This document shows, in pieces, positions 1-13,700 of a stretch of DNA of 64,000 bases. Made by a program: the position numbers and the translations under genes. Location: positions 9,548,001-9,612,000 of the forward strand of contig NC_003070.9 in NCBI RefSeq assembly GCF_000001735.4, written 5' to 3'. The notes under the pieces were generated by a model that was given only the letters and a program-made list of their open reading frames with translations, searched no databases and was not told where the DNA came from. Numbering within the stretch: position 1 is the first letter of the stretch; each line of letters begins with the position of its first letter. The DNA comes from Arabidopsis thaliana. Taxonomy: Eukaryota > Streptophyta > Magnoliopsida > Brassicales > Brassicaceae.

Positions 1-3000
1 TCATATAAAATATGATAAGTGTACTAAAAAAACAAACTATATATATAATTTATCTATAATTATTAATAGAAAACTCGAAAGTATTTACAAATATTAATTT
101 TGATGTTTACAAATTGTGATGTCTTTAAAAAAGATAATTTAGTTTTTAAGAGTTTTCAATGCACTATAGTTTATTTTCCGTTTTTTTTCGTGAAAAATGT
201 ATGTGTTTTTTTTTAACTTAAAATATTCTTTTTTTGTGAAAATGCAAATACATGTATTACCAATTGTCTTGAAAGTCGAAATAATAAATGAACCTTCTTC
301 ACATATGAAAATTTAAAGCATATGATTTAAGATGTCTCTTAATGGAAAATTCTCTTACTTGACTAAAGATCTCAGAATATCGGTTCAAAGGGAAAATTAA
401 ATCATATAAAATTTGATAAATATAGTGAAAGACGTCATGTCACTACCCAATTTTCAAATGATCAACAATACTTTAAGTAAATGTAAGTTAAATTAGAATA
501 AATTAAATATTCTCTTTAAGAACTTAAAACAATAAAAAGAAATTGATATTTGATATTACATATCCATATAATGCATAATAAAATTAGGAGTTTAAAGTTA
601 AACTATCATATTACTGAGTTGTTTCCTTAACTTTGTTTTGTATATATTGTAAGAAAATTAAGAGCAAATAAAAAATTTGTCACCTTGAAGATTTTTTTTT
701 ACTGGATTTTCCCTCAAAAGTTATATTAAAACAATTAATACGCAGCATGTTTAATAATACATTTGATTCATGATTTTGAATTATACAAATTAAAATTTTT
801 CATTATGGTAATTTGCTTTCAACAGTTTAAGATTACTGTTAAACTTTTTTTTTATTTATCTTTTATTAGATATTTCCATGAATCCATAACACATGAGTTT
901 CAATATGGGTTGAATAGAAATAAATATTTTTATTTTTCATTATAATAAATAAAATGTCAAACAATTGTTATTATTAGATTTCCAAACAGATAAGCCGGTG
1001 AAATAAAATTCTAATTATTTTTGTTTTATTATTTAGCATAAATATAGTTTTATTTATGTTTAACTTCAAATGATGGGAAAAAGTAGGGAAAATATGTCTC
1101 TAAGTTAAATGTTATAAGCTTTTATAAATTGAAACCATAATGTTTTTATATAATTAATTTAATATTATATAACAATTGTTATTATTTATATGTGATGTAA
1201 TGGCAACAATAAATGAAACCAAAAACTTAGGAATCATATATATAAAAGTAAGGTTTCACTCTTTCCTTAATGGTCCACTTGGCAATATAAGTTTTTTTTT
1301 AAAATTTATATAAATAATAAATAACTTATTTAACACACAGTTTAATATAAAACTGAAATAAAAAAAATATGTATCAACTATATTTTTCCACTCTACTTTA
1401 TTCAACACACAATTAATTAAAAATTAACTCCGACAATTTATTTACAAACCTGAAATCATAAATATATATAAATTAATTATATTTCTCCACACCATTTTAT
1501 TCAACACAAAATAAATTAAAAATTAACTCCCACAATTTATTTTTAAATTGTAACTTCCATCACTTCTCATCCTATAAATATATACATTCTCTCATTCTCT
1601 CATTTCTTCATCCACTTCCACCGTATCTTAAATATTGTTTTGTTTAGTTTTAAGTTTTTTTCTTGTTGTTGTTATGAGTTTAAAAAATATTATTGTAAAC
1701 ACTTAATTCTAAATTTTAATTTTAGATTATGAACATTACACTGTTATTATTTTTTGTTTAAATACATCTCGATTATCAATTTTCATTACCATCTTATAAA
1801 TAATCATTCTCTCATCATTTTGCACTATATTCATGTATATATATCTTATGTTGTTATATGGGTAAAACACAATAAATTTAAAAGATAGAAGTTGTCCTTG
1901 GGGTTTAAAAAAAAAAACTTTTATATTAAAATTCATATGATTTTATAAGAAAACAAATTAGTTTGTCACTTACAAAATAAAATGAATTGGAACTATTATG
2001 TATGAGTTTATATCAACAAATTATTTTGTAATTTACTTTATCATACATTTATTTTGTAAAAATAAGATATGATATATTTATTAATATATACATGCATAAA
2101 TAACATAGAAAAATAAAAACTGTTAAAATATGAGCAAAAGTAAGATATCAAATTTTAACATATTTTTAATTTTTTATTGATACAAAATTATTTTAATTAA
2201 TTAAGGTTTAAAAAAAAAACTAAAGATGAAAAAATTTATTATAAAATTGGAGGATTATATATAGTAGTGAACTATTAATGTGCAGTCTTATTGGTTCCTA
2301 ATTTACAAGGAATTTTGATGACTTCAATTAAATCCTTGAAAATAAAGAAATGAAAGATTTTAAACGATTGTTAGAGAGTTTTTTATAATCTTTTTGATTA
2401 GTTTTTCATAATCTTGTAAAGTTTCTCAAACAATCTCTTTATTTTGATAATACTTTCCATGACTTTTCATGACTTCATTTTGTGAAGAAAAATGTAGGAA
2501 ATCATGAACCAATAACACAATAATTTAAATCATTAACAATCATTAACAATCAAAGATTCTTTTGTTTTAATTGAATAACACAAAACTTTTAATGACTTTA
2601 TAAAAGTATGAATCTAATAACCCAAAATTTATGAAGATTTTAGATTACTTTTTACAAATCTTAAATAAATAACACAAAATTTTAACATACTTTTAAAAAA
2701 TCTTGATTGAATAACAACAGATTTTACATGACAATTTAAATCACTAAAACTCTTTTGAAATCATACACGAATAACACCCCCTAAAACATAATATCATGTC
2801 AAAATTTTAAAGATTTGATTTTGCAATTAGTTAAGGGAGTTGCAATTATGCTAGAAGAAAATTTATTTCAAAATTATAGTTTAATATGTAGTAATTTCAA
2901 AGTTTAATGACTATTTTTCTAAATATTTAATATATCTATTAATAAATTATTTTAGTCAAACTACAATTAATGATAAGTACATGTGTCATAAAAGTAGAGT

Positions 3001-3300
3001 GCCAAATGTCGCTTTAGTAGGCAAAGTTAAAAAAAACCTTCTCTTATTATATAAGATTTTTTATAAAAAAATTGAGCCAAGACAGTTATGACAAATATCT
3101 TTAAAAAAATAAAGTTTCCATAAAGAAAATTCCCTACTGTACTAATCATCGATCCAGTAAGCAAATATATCAAAGATTATTTACATTAGCATATATGCAC
3201 CCTCAAGAACACTCCATGAACACTTTAGTAAAGCCATTGTGCATGTATTCATATTTACAGCATGAGATGTGATTCGAAGTTGCAATGAAGAAAAGTGGAG
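1..3300. other. Gene-free AT-rich region, probably transposon-derived
   Basis: No convincing coding sequence lies here; the short open frames are low-complexity and lysine/phenylalanine-rich. Two stretches look like Helitron 5' termini. One on plus begins TC at 1234 (TCATATATATAAAAGTAAGG) after a host A. One on minus begins TC at about 3056 and runs leftward (TCTTATATAATAAGAGAAGG). Diverged direct repeats of about 110 bp lie at roughly 1330-1440 and 1450-1540. No 3' hairpin plus CTRR end was found for either candidate, so the element limits are unknown and the Helitron call is inference from terminus style. Confidence 0.4.
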
Positions 3301-3628
3301 GAAGACGATAAATATGCCCTTGTTCTACCTAGTTCATCACTCTTGATTGTTATCTGGTAATTTCGTGGCTGTTTGGTGCTTAACGAATGTCAAACTACAG
3401 TGAATAATTGTAATGCTGTTGTTGACCAGATAAACATGAATTTTAAAGTTGTCTAAAAGTGGTAATGATCTTCTCATTCAATAAATTAAAACAAATCTGT
3501 GAGAGCCTGTTAATTCAAGTACACCGGATTAAGACAATGAAAGGAAAACACTTCCACAAACATAATCACAAAAAACAAAAATATCGTATTCACATTTCTA
3601 TAAAATAATAAGAAAATGTAACATATTG

Positions 3629-5654
3629 TTAACGAAGAGCTGAAGAAGAAGTGAGATCGGAATCAATTAGAGTCTTGAGGGATTTAGCTTTCCTTCCTGT
3701 AACGTTACCAGCTTCTTTCAAGAGTTGGGCCAGCCTCCTCTTCTCGTCTTCCGTTACAGGATTCGCTGTCCCGAGCTTTTCCTCCCGAACCCCAACCACA
3801 TGTCCTAGCAGCTTAATCGCATCATCCAACCTATAACCACAAACTTGTTTGAGGTCTGTAGGAGGATGTAAAAAAAGATAAATTAACATGCACAAGTACA
3901 TACCTGCCAATTGCATCATAAGCTCCTGCAAGGTTACTGTACAATCCAAGTGTTTCCGGGTGATAAGGACCACACTCTTGTTCTAAAATACACTTGGCTT
4001 CTTCAAACAACTCAACAGCCTCTTCTATTGCATCGAGCTGAATGCATGCTAAACCCATTTGGTTAAGTGCAATCCCGAAAAACGTTGATTGTTTCTTTCC
4101 AGTCGCCCGTAGTTTTGAGATAGCGCTCTTAAATGTGTTGTACGACTCCATGTATTTCCCCATCATATAGTACAACACTCCCATTTGAGCTTCAATCCCT
4201 GCAATCATGATTTTCTGGCCAGGAGAATCCGCGTATATCTTCAGCGCCTTTTGTAGCAAGGTAATAGCTTGTTCCACCTCGTTCATAGACTCGCATATCA
4301 CGGAGATATCTGTAAGACCACTTGCAATCTCTTCAGGAGAAATCTCTAGGTTATGAGACTCGTATATCCGAAGAGCATTTTCACAATAAGACTTTGCTTC
4401 ACGCACTTTTCCTGTCCGATTATAGAGATCAGCTAAACGGATATAAACTGAACCAACAGCTGGATGGTTCTCTCCCTTTGCTGTCTTCAGTGCTGTGAGA
4501 GATTTCTGGTATGCACAAATCGCTTCATCGAACCGAGACAAAGACAAGTACGAGTCACCAATGCTAGTATCAACAAAAGCAACCTCAGACTCTTGTCCAT
4601 TTGCTGCCATGGCCATACTGGCTAATACCAAATGCTCAAGGGCATTCTCATGATCTCCCTTAGTCTCACATATAAGCCCCATGAGTCTTCTATCCGCGGC
4701 CTCTGCGATTGAACCTGGTAAACCGCTTTCTCTATGTATAGAAAGAGCCGTTTCGCAGACCTGTTGAGCCTCATCAAACCGTAATGCTTGTACAAGAGCT
4801 TCTGCTAGGTATCTGCATGTTTCACCAACTCTTGGGTCATTTTCTCCCAAAACCTTCTTCTGGATATTCAATCCCTCGGTATAACACGATATCGAGCTCT
4901 CTAGCTGCCCCACCATAGCGTAAGTGTCACCTAACTGCATCAGACCAGCAAATTTAGCTAGAGCATGCTCTTCACCTTCTTCAACAACAGGAATCTCAAC
5001 AGAGCGCTGTAGAACCGGAATTGCCTCATTGTACTCTTTTAACTTACAATGGACTGCTGCTGTAACATGCAAACACATGATCCATTCCAAACATGGTTTC
5101 CCATTCTCTGCAGAAGCCTCAAACAACTTAGCTGCTCGATGAGTTAACTCGAGAGCTTTGTGTGTACTGTCACCAGAACTAACCAAGTTTCTCGCTTGGT
5201 TCAGTAAAAAACGTGCCAGCTCTACATTTTCAGATGATGGTTCTTCATTTCCATTTTGTAACTTGGTACCTCCGACTTTCTTCTTCCTCATTCCACCGAC
5301 TCCAACGTTCGATTTAGTCACATTCTTCTTACCAGTTTGTTTCTCCATATCCCTGGGCATGACTTCCAAATCCAAGTTTGAAGAATTTGACTTGACATCA
5401 AACTCTTCTGGCTTTGCCACTTCGTCCTCATCTCCTTCATCTTCCAAGATATCAATATCTCGCATCTCTCCCAAAGCAAGATGTTGTAGATCAGAATCAA
5501 TCTTTGACTCATCACCATATGATCCAAAACTCTGCCTTGAAGGAGATTGATTAGAACTCTGCAATTCGCAGAGATTCTTACATAACTCTTCTATAGTTGT
5601 GTCAAACATTTGGTCCGCATTAGAATGCGATTCATTAACAGACCCTCCTTCCAT
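3629..5654 (-). CDS. KLCR3: Kinesin light chain-related TPR protein (KLCR3-like)
   Basis: Two coding exons, 5654-3904 and 3830-3629, separated by a 73 bp GT-AG intron, join in frame to 650 residues. I chose the ATG at 5654 (MEGGSVNESH) although the frame is open further upstream, because the upstream part looks like untranslated leader with a splice acceptor near 5680. The first ~130 residues are acidic and Ser/Lys-rich. Residues ~130-600 are tetratricopeptide repeats of the kinesin-light-chain type (for example the helix pair around GENHPAVGSVYIRLADLY). Known of the family: KLCR/CMU proteins bind cortical microtubules and IQD scaffolds, and hold microtubules in place against moving cellulose synthase complexes. 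The leader appears to contain an intron with its donor near 6033, and its 5' exon is CT-rich on the coding strand. The conserved C-terminal tail after the last TPR is intact. Locus recalled as At1g27500. Confidence 0.9.
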
Positions 5655-6033
5655 TTTCTTTATTTCGAATAAACAGCTATCTGCACACAACCATAACCCA
5701 TATATCATCAATGGAGCTAAAGAACACAAAAACGGATGCGCAATTTCGGAGAAGGCTCGATTAAACCGAAATCGAAATAAAGGCAAATACTTGAAGCAAG
5801 CCCACAAATTAAAACATCTATAGAATTGAATACAGGAAGAATGCATTGCAGCCCTTATCATTATCCAAATACACCAATCGCTCATATAATCTTTTTTCAG
5901 ACCTTTCATTAGGACACTTTAGCCGTTGTAAGACAAAACACGAGAGGACAATCAACACCTATGTATCAGAAAAATAGCGAAAAGGAAATCGAAAGGGGAC
6001 AAAAGAGAGAAAACATAGAGACAAAATCTAACC

Positions 6034-6300
6034 TTGTTTGGGATTGTGTCGGAATCGAAATCCGCGGAAAGAGACAAGAACAAGGGAAATCTAAGAGAAG
6101 TCTAATTGTAGAAATGACAAGACCAGAAATGGGTCGGAGGGTGAGAGAGAGAGAGTTGAAATTTCAACTTCTTTCTTTTTTTTTCTCGGTGGAATGTCAA
6201 AGAGAGAGGAGAAGGAGGAAGGAGGAGCGGGAAGAGAGAGAAATGAAAAAGTTATTCTTCTAATGCCGCCATTGCGCTGTCTCACGGGAACACAAAACTG
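6034..6300 (-). other. Probable 5' UTR exon of the KLCR gene
   Basis: On the minus strand this stretch is strongly CT-rich (GA-rich runs at 6145-6245 on plus), typical of a plant transcribed leader. A GT donor (AAG then GTTAGA) near 6033 could pair with the acceptor TGTGTGCAG near 5685 just upstream of the ATG. The transcription start is not determined. Confidence 0.45.
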
Positions 6301-6944
6301 CATTTATTGCTATTTTACTTTACCAATTCCAGCTAATTTTGGAACTGATTTTTAGTTTTAACAATATGAGAAACATGTAGATTTTTTCCTCTCCCTATTG
6401 ATTTGCAGAAGCTTTAGAAAACTTACATGGCCTGTTCCGATTTTCAATGCCAATGGTGATATATGGACGACACTAAACACAAACCTTAAATCGGTTTTGA
6501 TTATATATTTCTATAACTCACCTTTAGCCAAACGTAACTTTTACTCTTACTAGCATAGTTAGCCAATGACTAGGAATCTATGATAGTATATATATACTTG
6601 ACCCCTGTTTTCATGTCGTAGGGGTGTTCATTATGTATTTGATCAAACATATCTTAATAGAACCCAAAAACAAACCGATGTAACACCAAACGGGAAAAAA
6701 AAACAAATTTAAATTCAACTGAAAATTAAAGACCAACCCATAATTGACAAATCCATAGTATATTTCGATTGAAATTGGTGACCATATTCTCTACTCTACA
6801 ACCAAAATATCTAAAAAAAGAAAACTAAATCAAAAGTTCTTATATTCTAAACACTCTCAAGGTGATTTTGCTTTATAATTGTTAGAGTGTAAGGAACAAA
6901 GCCAAGGAGTAGTATATAGTTACAACAAAACGACGGTGTATTGG
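6301..6944. other. Intergenic spacer between EX2 3' end and KLCR promoter
   Basis: AT-rich sequence downstream of the EX2-like stop codon and upstream of the KLCR leader. No open frame or RNA gene was recognised. It should hold the 3' UTR of the EX2-like gene and the KLCR promoter. Confidence 0.5.
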
Positions 6945-9900
6945 TCACTCAGGCAGTCTCAGACGGTTGAAAAGGACCAAGAAACTCTGCTCAGGGCCAA
7001 TATATAGAAATCCAAGATCTGCGCCCTTCACATATGGTCCCATTCCCTATTCAGAAAACCTCATCCATTAAAACCGAAAAGACGAAGAAATGATGGTCGG
7101 CTCTTTTGTGTTTCTATGTATTACCTTTCCATTGAGTTTTAAGAGCTTGCCCTCGACCCATCTTGGCTTTTTAAACCCAAAGTCAGCGATTTTTCCTTGC
7201 CCTCTGTAACTCGCAAGCTGCATATATGTAAACAACTTCTGGATAAGCTGTTCATTCAAATGTCAATGTGGCTGGAACCCATGAAATGTCTAAGCAATTG
7301 TTTCAATAGGAGATTAGATTGTTTTTAATCTTTTTCTGGTAAAGTGTTTAGCTTAAGCTTATGGTTCTTGATCTTTTATTGATTTACATGTCTGAGCATG
7401 CTTATGTTTTGGGTCTGTTTTTTAAACTGAAGCTCAGGAGATGAGGAAAGTTATCATTACCACTCCCAATTCCTCTGGAAACAATCCATGATTCGTCATG
7501 CGACTCCCATTCCCAATCCTTGCACGGAATGTCACCTACCAACAATTTGTGACCCTATCTTAGATTGTTCACCTCATACAAAAATGTCATGATTTGAATA
7601 CAATTAAAAAAAAGATAATAACCTGGCCAGCCGGCACATTTGGATCCCCTGTCAACTTTACAGCCTCAACATATTCAAAGAACTCTATATCTGAGGAGTT
7701 ACTTCCTTCTGCATCATCCCACCGACCATACTTACGCTTAAGTTGCACTATCTCGGTGCCATAAGGCCCGAATGCACCCACATATAGACCTGCACTTAGA
7801 ATTCAGAACATATTTCAAGTTGAGTTGTACAAAAACATTCTGAGTCCAAATCAAAAGAAAGAGAATAACACTAATGCACAACATGCTTACCATCAAAAGG
7901 GTCTAAGTTGCTTTCAGGAGTTATGATTCTATTAAATGCTGTATACTCGGAGAGATGGTTTCCTTTTTGTGCCTGGTTTATAGCAAGCTTGACAATCTCA
8001 TGCACATGTTTCGATACCTAGAACAATAATCAAACAACCTTTATATCTAAAAACATTAACACGACAACGTAAAAGAGGTTTTAAATAATAACAAACTCCT
8101 AGATCTGATTCTAGAGGTTAACTTTATAAAAAGCGGTGTAAATTCAAGTAATATACCTTCAAAGAAGCTTTCTCTCCCCAGAACGCCTCGGCAACCTCTG
8201 GTGGCAACAGATCTGAAAGTCCTTGAGCTGCAAGAGCTGTTACTTGTTCTTTGGACACTCTATTTTTCCTTGTATCGATATCCCTCTTACTTCTCCCAGG
8301 AACATGCAATATAAAGGAATCTCTTTCAGTATCCATTATATTTGCCGACACACGGACAATCTCATCATCTATAGAGGAATCCTCTATGTTATGTAGAACC
8401 CCTCCGATGACAAGCTTAGTGTTTGAATGCTTTCCATAATCTGCACTATCCATAGATGAGATTGCTTCAATACTGTCATTTTCTTCTTCTTCTACTTCTT
8501 CTTCATCATCAGAAGAATTTGTTTCCTCAGTGCCTTCTCCAACCAGCTCTTCAGTAGCGTCATCACTGCCAACAATCTCTTCCTCAGGGATTTTAATAAC
8601 ATCCATTACTTTCAGTTTTAGCCCTGGGATTTTATCTTTTAGAAATTTTATCACATTTTTAATTCCTTCTTCAGTTGGTTCCCCAGCATTTAGTTGTGTA
8701 TCTTCTTTTTTATCCACCTTCAGTTCACTTCCTCGTACATCTAAAATGGATGGGTCATTGATCGAGGATTTCGAGGATTGCTGTACTTTTGAAAAGGAAT
8801 TCTCGGAAATGGTTAGGTTTTGCTTCACGTGTTGCACATACACCACCTAAACACAGCAGATAGGTACATATCACTTCAAAAGGGTTAATCAGTGATTATC
8901 GAAACTTCAGAGAAGTTTAGAGCAGCAATTATGAAACACTAATCTTATACAATAATACAAGATACAGGTAAAAGGATATACTGTCACCAGAACTGTTACT
9001 TAATTAAATGTGATTTTCTCAAATTACCTGCATAACATATCCTCCGTCAGTGTCTTTAATAACGAAAATCTCAAACAGGGGTGTTCCAGCTGCTTCAGCC
9101 ACCAGCTGTCTGTAAGAAACAGTAATGAGATTCAATTATCACCAGCAACTGAGAAAAGATTTAAATCCTCAGCATAACCTGCTCTCACCTTGGACTGTAA
9201 CTCTTGCCAATAAACCTACCAACACCTGGAGTTATGTGTACAATTCTGCCAAATGGTTCCTCAGAATCTCGAGGTAAACCAACCCACCAACCCACCTATA
9301 TAAACATCAGAAACGTGACAAATGCATTGAAATTCTAAAACAATCATCGTCTAGATAAAAGCATAGATTCTTGACTAGAGATTTGGGTAACACTGAAACC
9401 ATGAAGCAATCCTTGATAAGTTGACTAGGTGAAACCATCACTTATGTCAGGAAACATATATTACTTCAACTAACCTTAACTACCTTAATAGTTTACAGAC
9501 ATGTAACCTATTTTCTTGATTCAAATGTGTAAGAGTCGTCTAGTAATATCTTACAAGCTAAACAAGAAAGAACAAAGTATAAAGGACGGTAAACAAAATT
9601 ACCAGTCCACTTCCTGTCTCGTTACATAACCTGGAAGCATCATGGTAACGCTCTTCGTTTACTGCAGTCTGCAAGGAAGTTAATCATATATAAGTAAGAA
9701 GATAACATAAGAGTTTGATGTAATAAAAAAACACACATATATAAACCTGTAACTGGCGCATGATCTCAGCGACAGCATCATCAACAGTAGCTTCTGAAAT
9801 AGCTTGTTTCAACTTGACTGCTTCTTCAAAGTCTTCTTTTTCAACAGCATCCTCAAGTTGAGACTGTTACATAAGCTAGAAGACTCCAAATTTAGAAATC

Positions 9901-10293
9901 TATAATCAACCAATAATCGAACAAAAAATCATCAATAGTAGACAGAGTTTAGATGGATAGAACCTTGAGAAGAGAAACAACGCTCTCGACTTCTTCAATC
10001 TCGGAGAAGTGACGGTTCCAACGATCCCAATCCCAATCCCACTTATCCTCACTCGAACTAGTATCAGCTCCATCAACAGCGGCGCAATTTCGCAGACAGC
10101 TTAAAGATGGGGCTTTAGGGTTACAGGTTGATATAGAAGAAGCGAAGGAATGTCGTAGACCGATAGATACGGAGAAATTTGTGCGTTTGTTGGTCGAGAG
10201 CTCCGGCTTTAGAGAATTTCTGGGGCTGAAGAGGATGTGAAATTGAGGAACAGCGATTATTTGGCCGATAAGACATGGTTGAGTTGTCGCCAT
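6945..10293 (-). CDS. EX2: EXECUTER2-like chloroplast singlet-oxygen signalling protein
   Basis: Eleven exons can be joined in frame: 10293-9964, 9863-9747, 9668-9603, 9295-9189, 9109-9028, 8846-8157, 8017-7891, 7789-7623, 7535-7461, 7217-7125 and 7046-6945. They code 651 residues, the length I recall for EX2. The N-terminus is Ser/Thr-rich and poor in acidic residues, like a chloroplast transit peptide. A UVR-type helical segment spans exons 2-3 ([20 protein letters not shown]). Exon 6 carries a long acidic linker ([10 protein letters not shown]). The C-terminal part from ~480 on is the EXECUTER domain and ends FNRLRLPE. Family knowledge: EX1 and EX2 sit at thylakoid grana margins and relay singlet-oxygen stress to the nucleus; EX2 modulates EX1 oxidation and FtsH-dependent turnover. 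The conserved PRWVEGKL tryptophan falls near residue 607. It shares a divergent promoter region with the plus-strand mannosidase gene. Confidence 0.93.
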
Positions 10294-10751
10294 CGGAGGA
10301 CGTTATCACCGGAATCTCTCACCGTGCTGAGAGGCTTTGCTTTAGTTTTTGACACCTCAGGACATGTATGGATGGATAGGTTTTAACTTTTAACTTTAGC
10401 TAGAGATGGTTTAAGGGCAATTTGGTAAAATAGCAATGCAAAGGCTGAGTTTTTCTTATTTTCCTATGATTTTTTTTTTTTTTGGTTCTGGTATTTTCAC
10501 TTTTTGGGAACCAACCAATCAATATCTTTTAAAATTTTATAATATTTTCTGCTCTTTGACTTTCGTTTTTTACCAAAAGGGCAAAATGGTAATTGAAAGA
10601 AGGGAACAAATCCCCAGTTAGAGAAGAACTGACGTTGTTCTAATCGAGAGATCAGACGCGGCGGAGACTGGCGGAGATGATGAATTCATAAATTCCTTCT
10701 TCTCCTTTCCTCTCTTTTCATTTGATTGGCTTCTTACACAGCTTCGTCATC
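10294..10751. promoter_or_regulatory. Divergent promoter between EX2-like and MNS5-like genes
   Basis: Only 458 bp separate the two start codons, so both promoters and both 5' leaders must lie here. The strand facing the mannosidase contains a CT-rich run (10690-10720) just before its ATG, which looks like leader. No TATA box was assigned with confidence. Confidence 0.5.
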
Positions 10752-13700
10752 ATGTCTTGTCCTATCCATCCTAGGCGTCTCTTCCTCTGCTTGCTTATTT
10801 CTCTCACTTTCTTCGTCGTCGACCCTTCATCGCAGCATATCGAGGTCAAGAAGAAACAAATGCGAGAGAAAGTACGCGAGATGTATGTAAGCAGTGATTT
10901 TTATATTAATTCTTCATGACCCAATTTGTTTAGCAACTATTGAAAACCCTTCAAATCTCGTTTTTACAGGTTCTATCATGCGTATGACAATTACATGACT
11001 TATGCATTTCCGGTTAGTGATCTACTTTAAGTTGTTGAATTCTGGCTACTGGGTTTGGATTACACTAAGTTCTGAATTCCAACAGCATGATGAGCTAAAG
11101 CCTCTAACTAAAAGTTTCACAGACTCCCTCAGTGAGCTTGGAAATCTTAAGGTAACTTTGTACTAGCTCATATAGCATCATAAATGATTTTGAAGCAGAA
11201 GCTTGACACAAAGATTTCTGATTTTCCAGCTTGAACACCTGCCAACAGATTATAATGGATCAGCTGTTACTCTTGTTGAATCATTATCCAGGTATGTTAT
11301 GCATAAGTGAAAGCATTCCCTGTGTGTTTTTTCAGTACCCGTTTGACATGATTCTCCTTTGTCCCAGCCTTGCTATATTGGGGAACAGTACAGAATTTGA
11401 AAAGGGGGTTCTCTGGCTCTCAGAAAATCTTACTTTCGATATTGATGCCCGGGTCAACCTTTTTGAGGTAGGAGTCTAGTTCTGTATTCTGTTGAAGTTT
11501 GCTTCAAGAGTGGATGTGTCCTTGAGTACTGAAAATGAGTTTACTCGCACTTGATGCTTCTAACTGGTGCTCTTTTTGGCTTCTCATTTGTAGTGCAATA
11601 TAAGAGTTCTTGGAGGACTTATCTCTGCTCATCTTCTTGCAATTGATCCAAATAATAGGTTGATTCAGGGTTCCTACAACAATCAGCTTCTTCGATTAGC
11701 TGAAGACCTTGGAAAACGTTTTTTACCCGCGTTTGAAACACCTACAGGATTACCATATGCATGGATTAATTTGAAGGTATTGAATCGTCACTTATGAAAT
11801 GCACTTACTTCACTGAAATCCTGGCTATCTAATGCGAAAAGGAACAGTCACTTTGAGCACTTACTTCACTGAAATCCTGGCTATCTAATGCGAAAAGGAA
11901 CAGTCACTTTGATAATTTTCATTCAATTCTTAAAGGTTTCTATGCTTAAGTTTGAGCTTGCTCTTCTAGTTTTCTTGGAAAATGGAATATTTGACCCTGA
12001 ATAATATCTTTTGGCAGAATGGAGTAATGGAGAATGAGACAACTGAAACAAGCACTTCAGGATGTGGTATGTATCTTGTTATCCCTACTTTCTTTTACAT
12101 TCTAGTTTTCCGAATGTGCTCATGAATTTATTGATATGCATTTTACGCTTTAGGTTCTCTCGTTCTTGAAATGGGAGCATTGTCACGGCTCACTGGTGAC
12201 CCGAGGTTTGAATCAGCTGCACTACGTGCGCTTCGTCAGCTATGGAGGATGCGAAGTTCGTTAGATCTGCTTGGGACAACATTGGATGTGGTAACTGGGG
12301 AATGGATAGAGTACTCCTCTAGCATTGGAGCTGGTATATTGTTCATTCAGAGGGATTCTAGTGGCAGTTCTTGTTCCGAAGAGATAGCAAAATAATTTTA
12401 CTTATATGTGTGGAATTAACTTGTGCCTTAGATTGATGTAGCTCTGATGTGTAATTTCATTTCTGGTCTTTTAAAGGGGTTGACTCTTTCTATGAATACC
12501 TCTTGAAGGCTTATATTCTTTTTGGAAAAGAAGACTACTGGCGAATGTTTCATTCTGCTTATCTGGCATCTCAGAAGTACTTCAGACATGGGCCTTGGTA
12601 ATATACTAGCCTGAAAAAATGTACTTCCGCAATCTCTGTTATGACACTTAAGACTTCTATTGGGCAAAATCTGAAAATTGCTAATGAGTTTATCTACCTG
12701 GTTTAGGTACCATGAAGCTAATATGTGGAGTGGAAAACCAACTTACTGGCAGCTCACAAGTCTTCAGGCGTTTTGGCCTGGTCTGCAGGTATAATGAATG
12801 AATGGATTACTTAAATGTCATAGAAAGAACAGTCGAAAAGGGTATCTTCTCATTGTCATTCTTAAGTTCTTGCTTCTAGGTTCTTGTTGGAGATATTGCA
12901 GCTGCAAATTCATCGCATCGTGAGTTTTTCCATGTATGGGAAAAGTTTGGTGTATTACCTGAGAGGTATGTATTCACTTGTCTTTTCTTTGCGGGCTTCC
13001 TACATCGATCTTGAGTTAGTCATTTTTCAAGTTTGTTGTTTGCGCTGAAGTACATTGAACAAATCTTTGTTCAGGTATCTACTCGATCATCAAATAATAC
13101 ATCCGACAATGAAGTACTATCCACTACGTCCTGAATTAGCAGAATCCACGTTCTACCTTTACCAAGCTACAAAAGGTTTTTATTTTTGTCTCTTTTTTAG
13201 TTGTCTCACCCTGAATGTTTATTATGTGAAGCACCAAATTTGAGGCATACCTCCGCTGACTATAGAAATCTATTTCATTCCTTTGGTCCTTTTGCAGATC
13301 CATGGTATCTAGATGTTGGTGAATCAATGGTAAAATCTCTTAATCTCTACACAAAGGTGCCAGGGGGATTTGCAAGTGTTAGAGATGTGACGACCATGCA
13401 ATTGGAAGATCATCAGCACAGTTTCTTTCTCGCTGAAACGTGCGTTCACTTTCTTACACGCTATTCTTTTCTTACCTATACAATGCAGAACATCACATTG
13501 GTAGTTATCTCACTTTCTTCGTAGGTGCAAGTACCTATATCTCCTCTTCGATGACTCATTTGTGGCCAAAAGGAATTATATATTTACAACCGAGGGCCAT
13601 CCTATACAGGTTGTGAGCTCCTGGCATGAGAAACTACCAGAAACTTATTTCTCAGGCAACTGGACCCTTTCAAAGGTCCGTCCATTGTTCCAGCTCTGAT

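Noticed and set aside
5158..5550. 130-codon plus-strand frame opposite the KLCR gene
   Set aside because: It is antisense to a well-supported TPR coding exon and has the composition of a shadow frame.
3831..5909. Longer KLCR start at 5909
   Set aside because: The extra 85 residues are Cys/Phe/Trp-rich, unlike the family, and overlap a likely 5' UTR splice acceptor.
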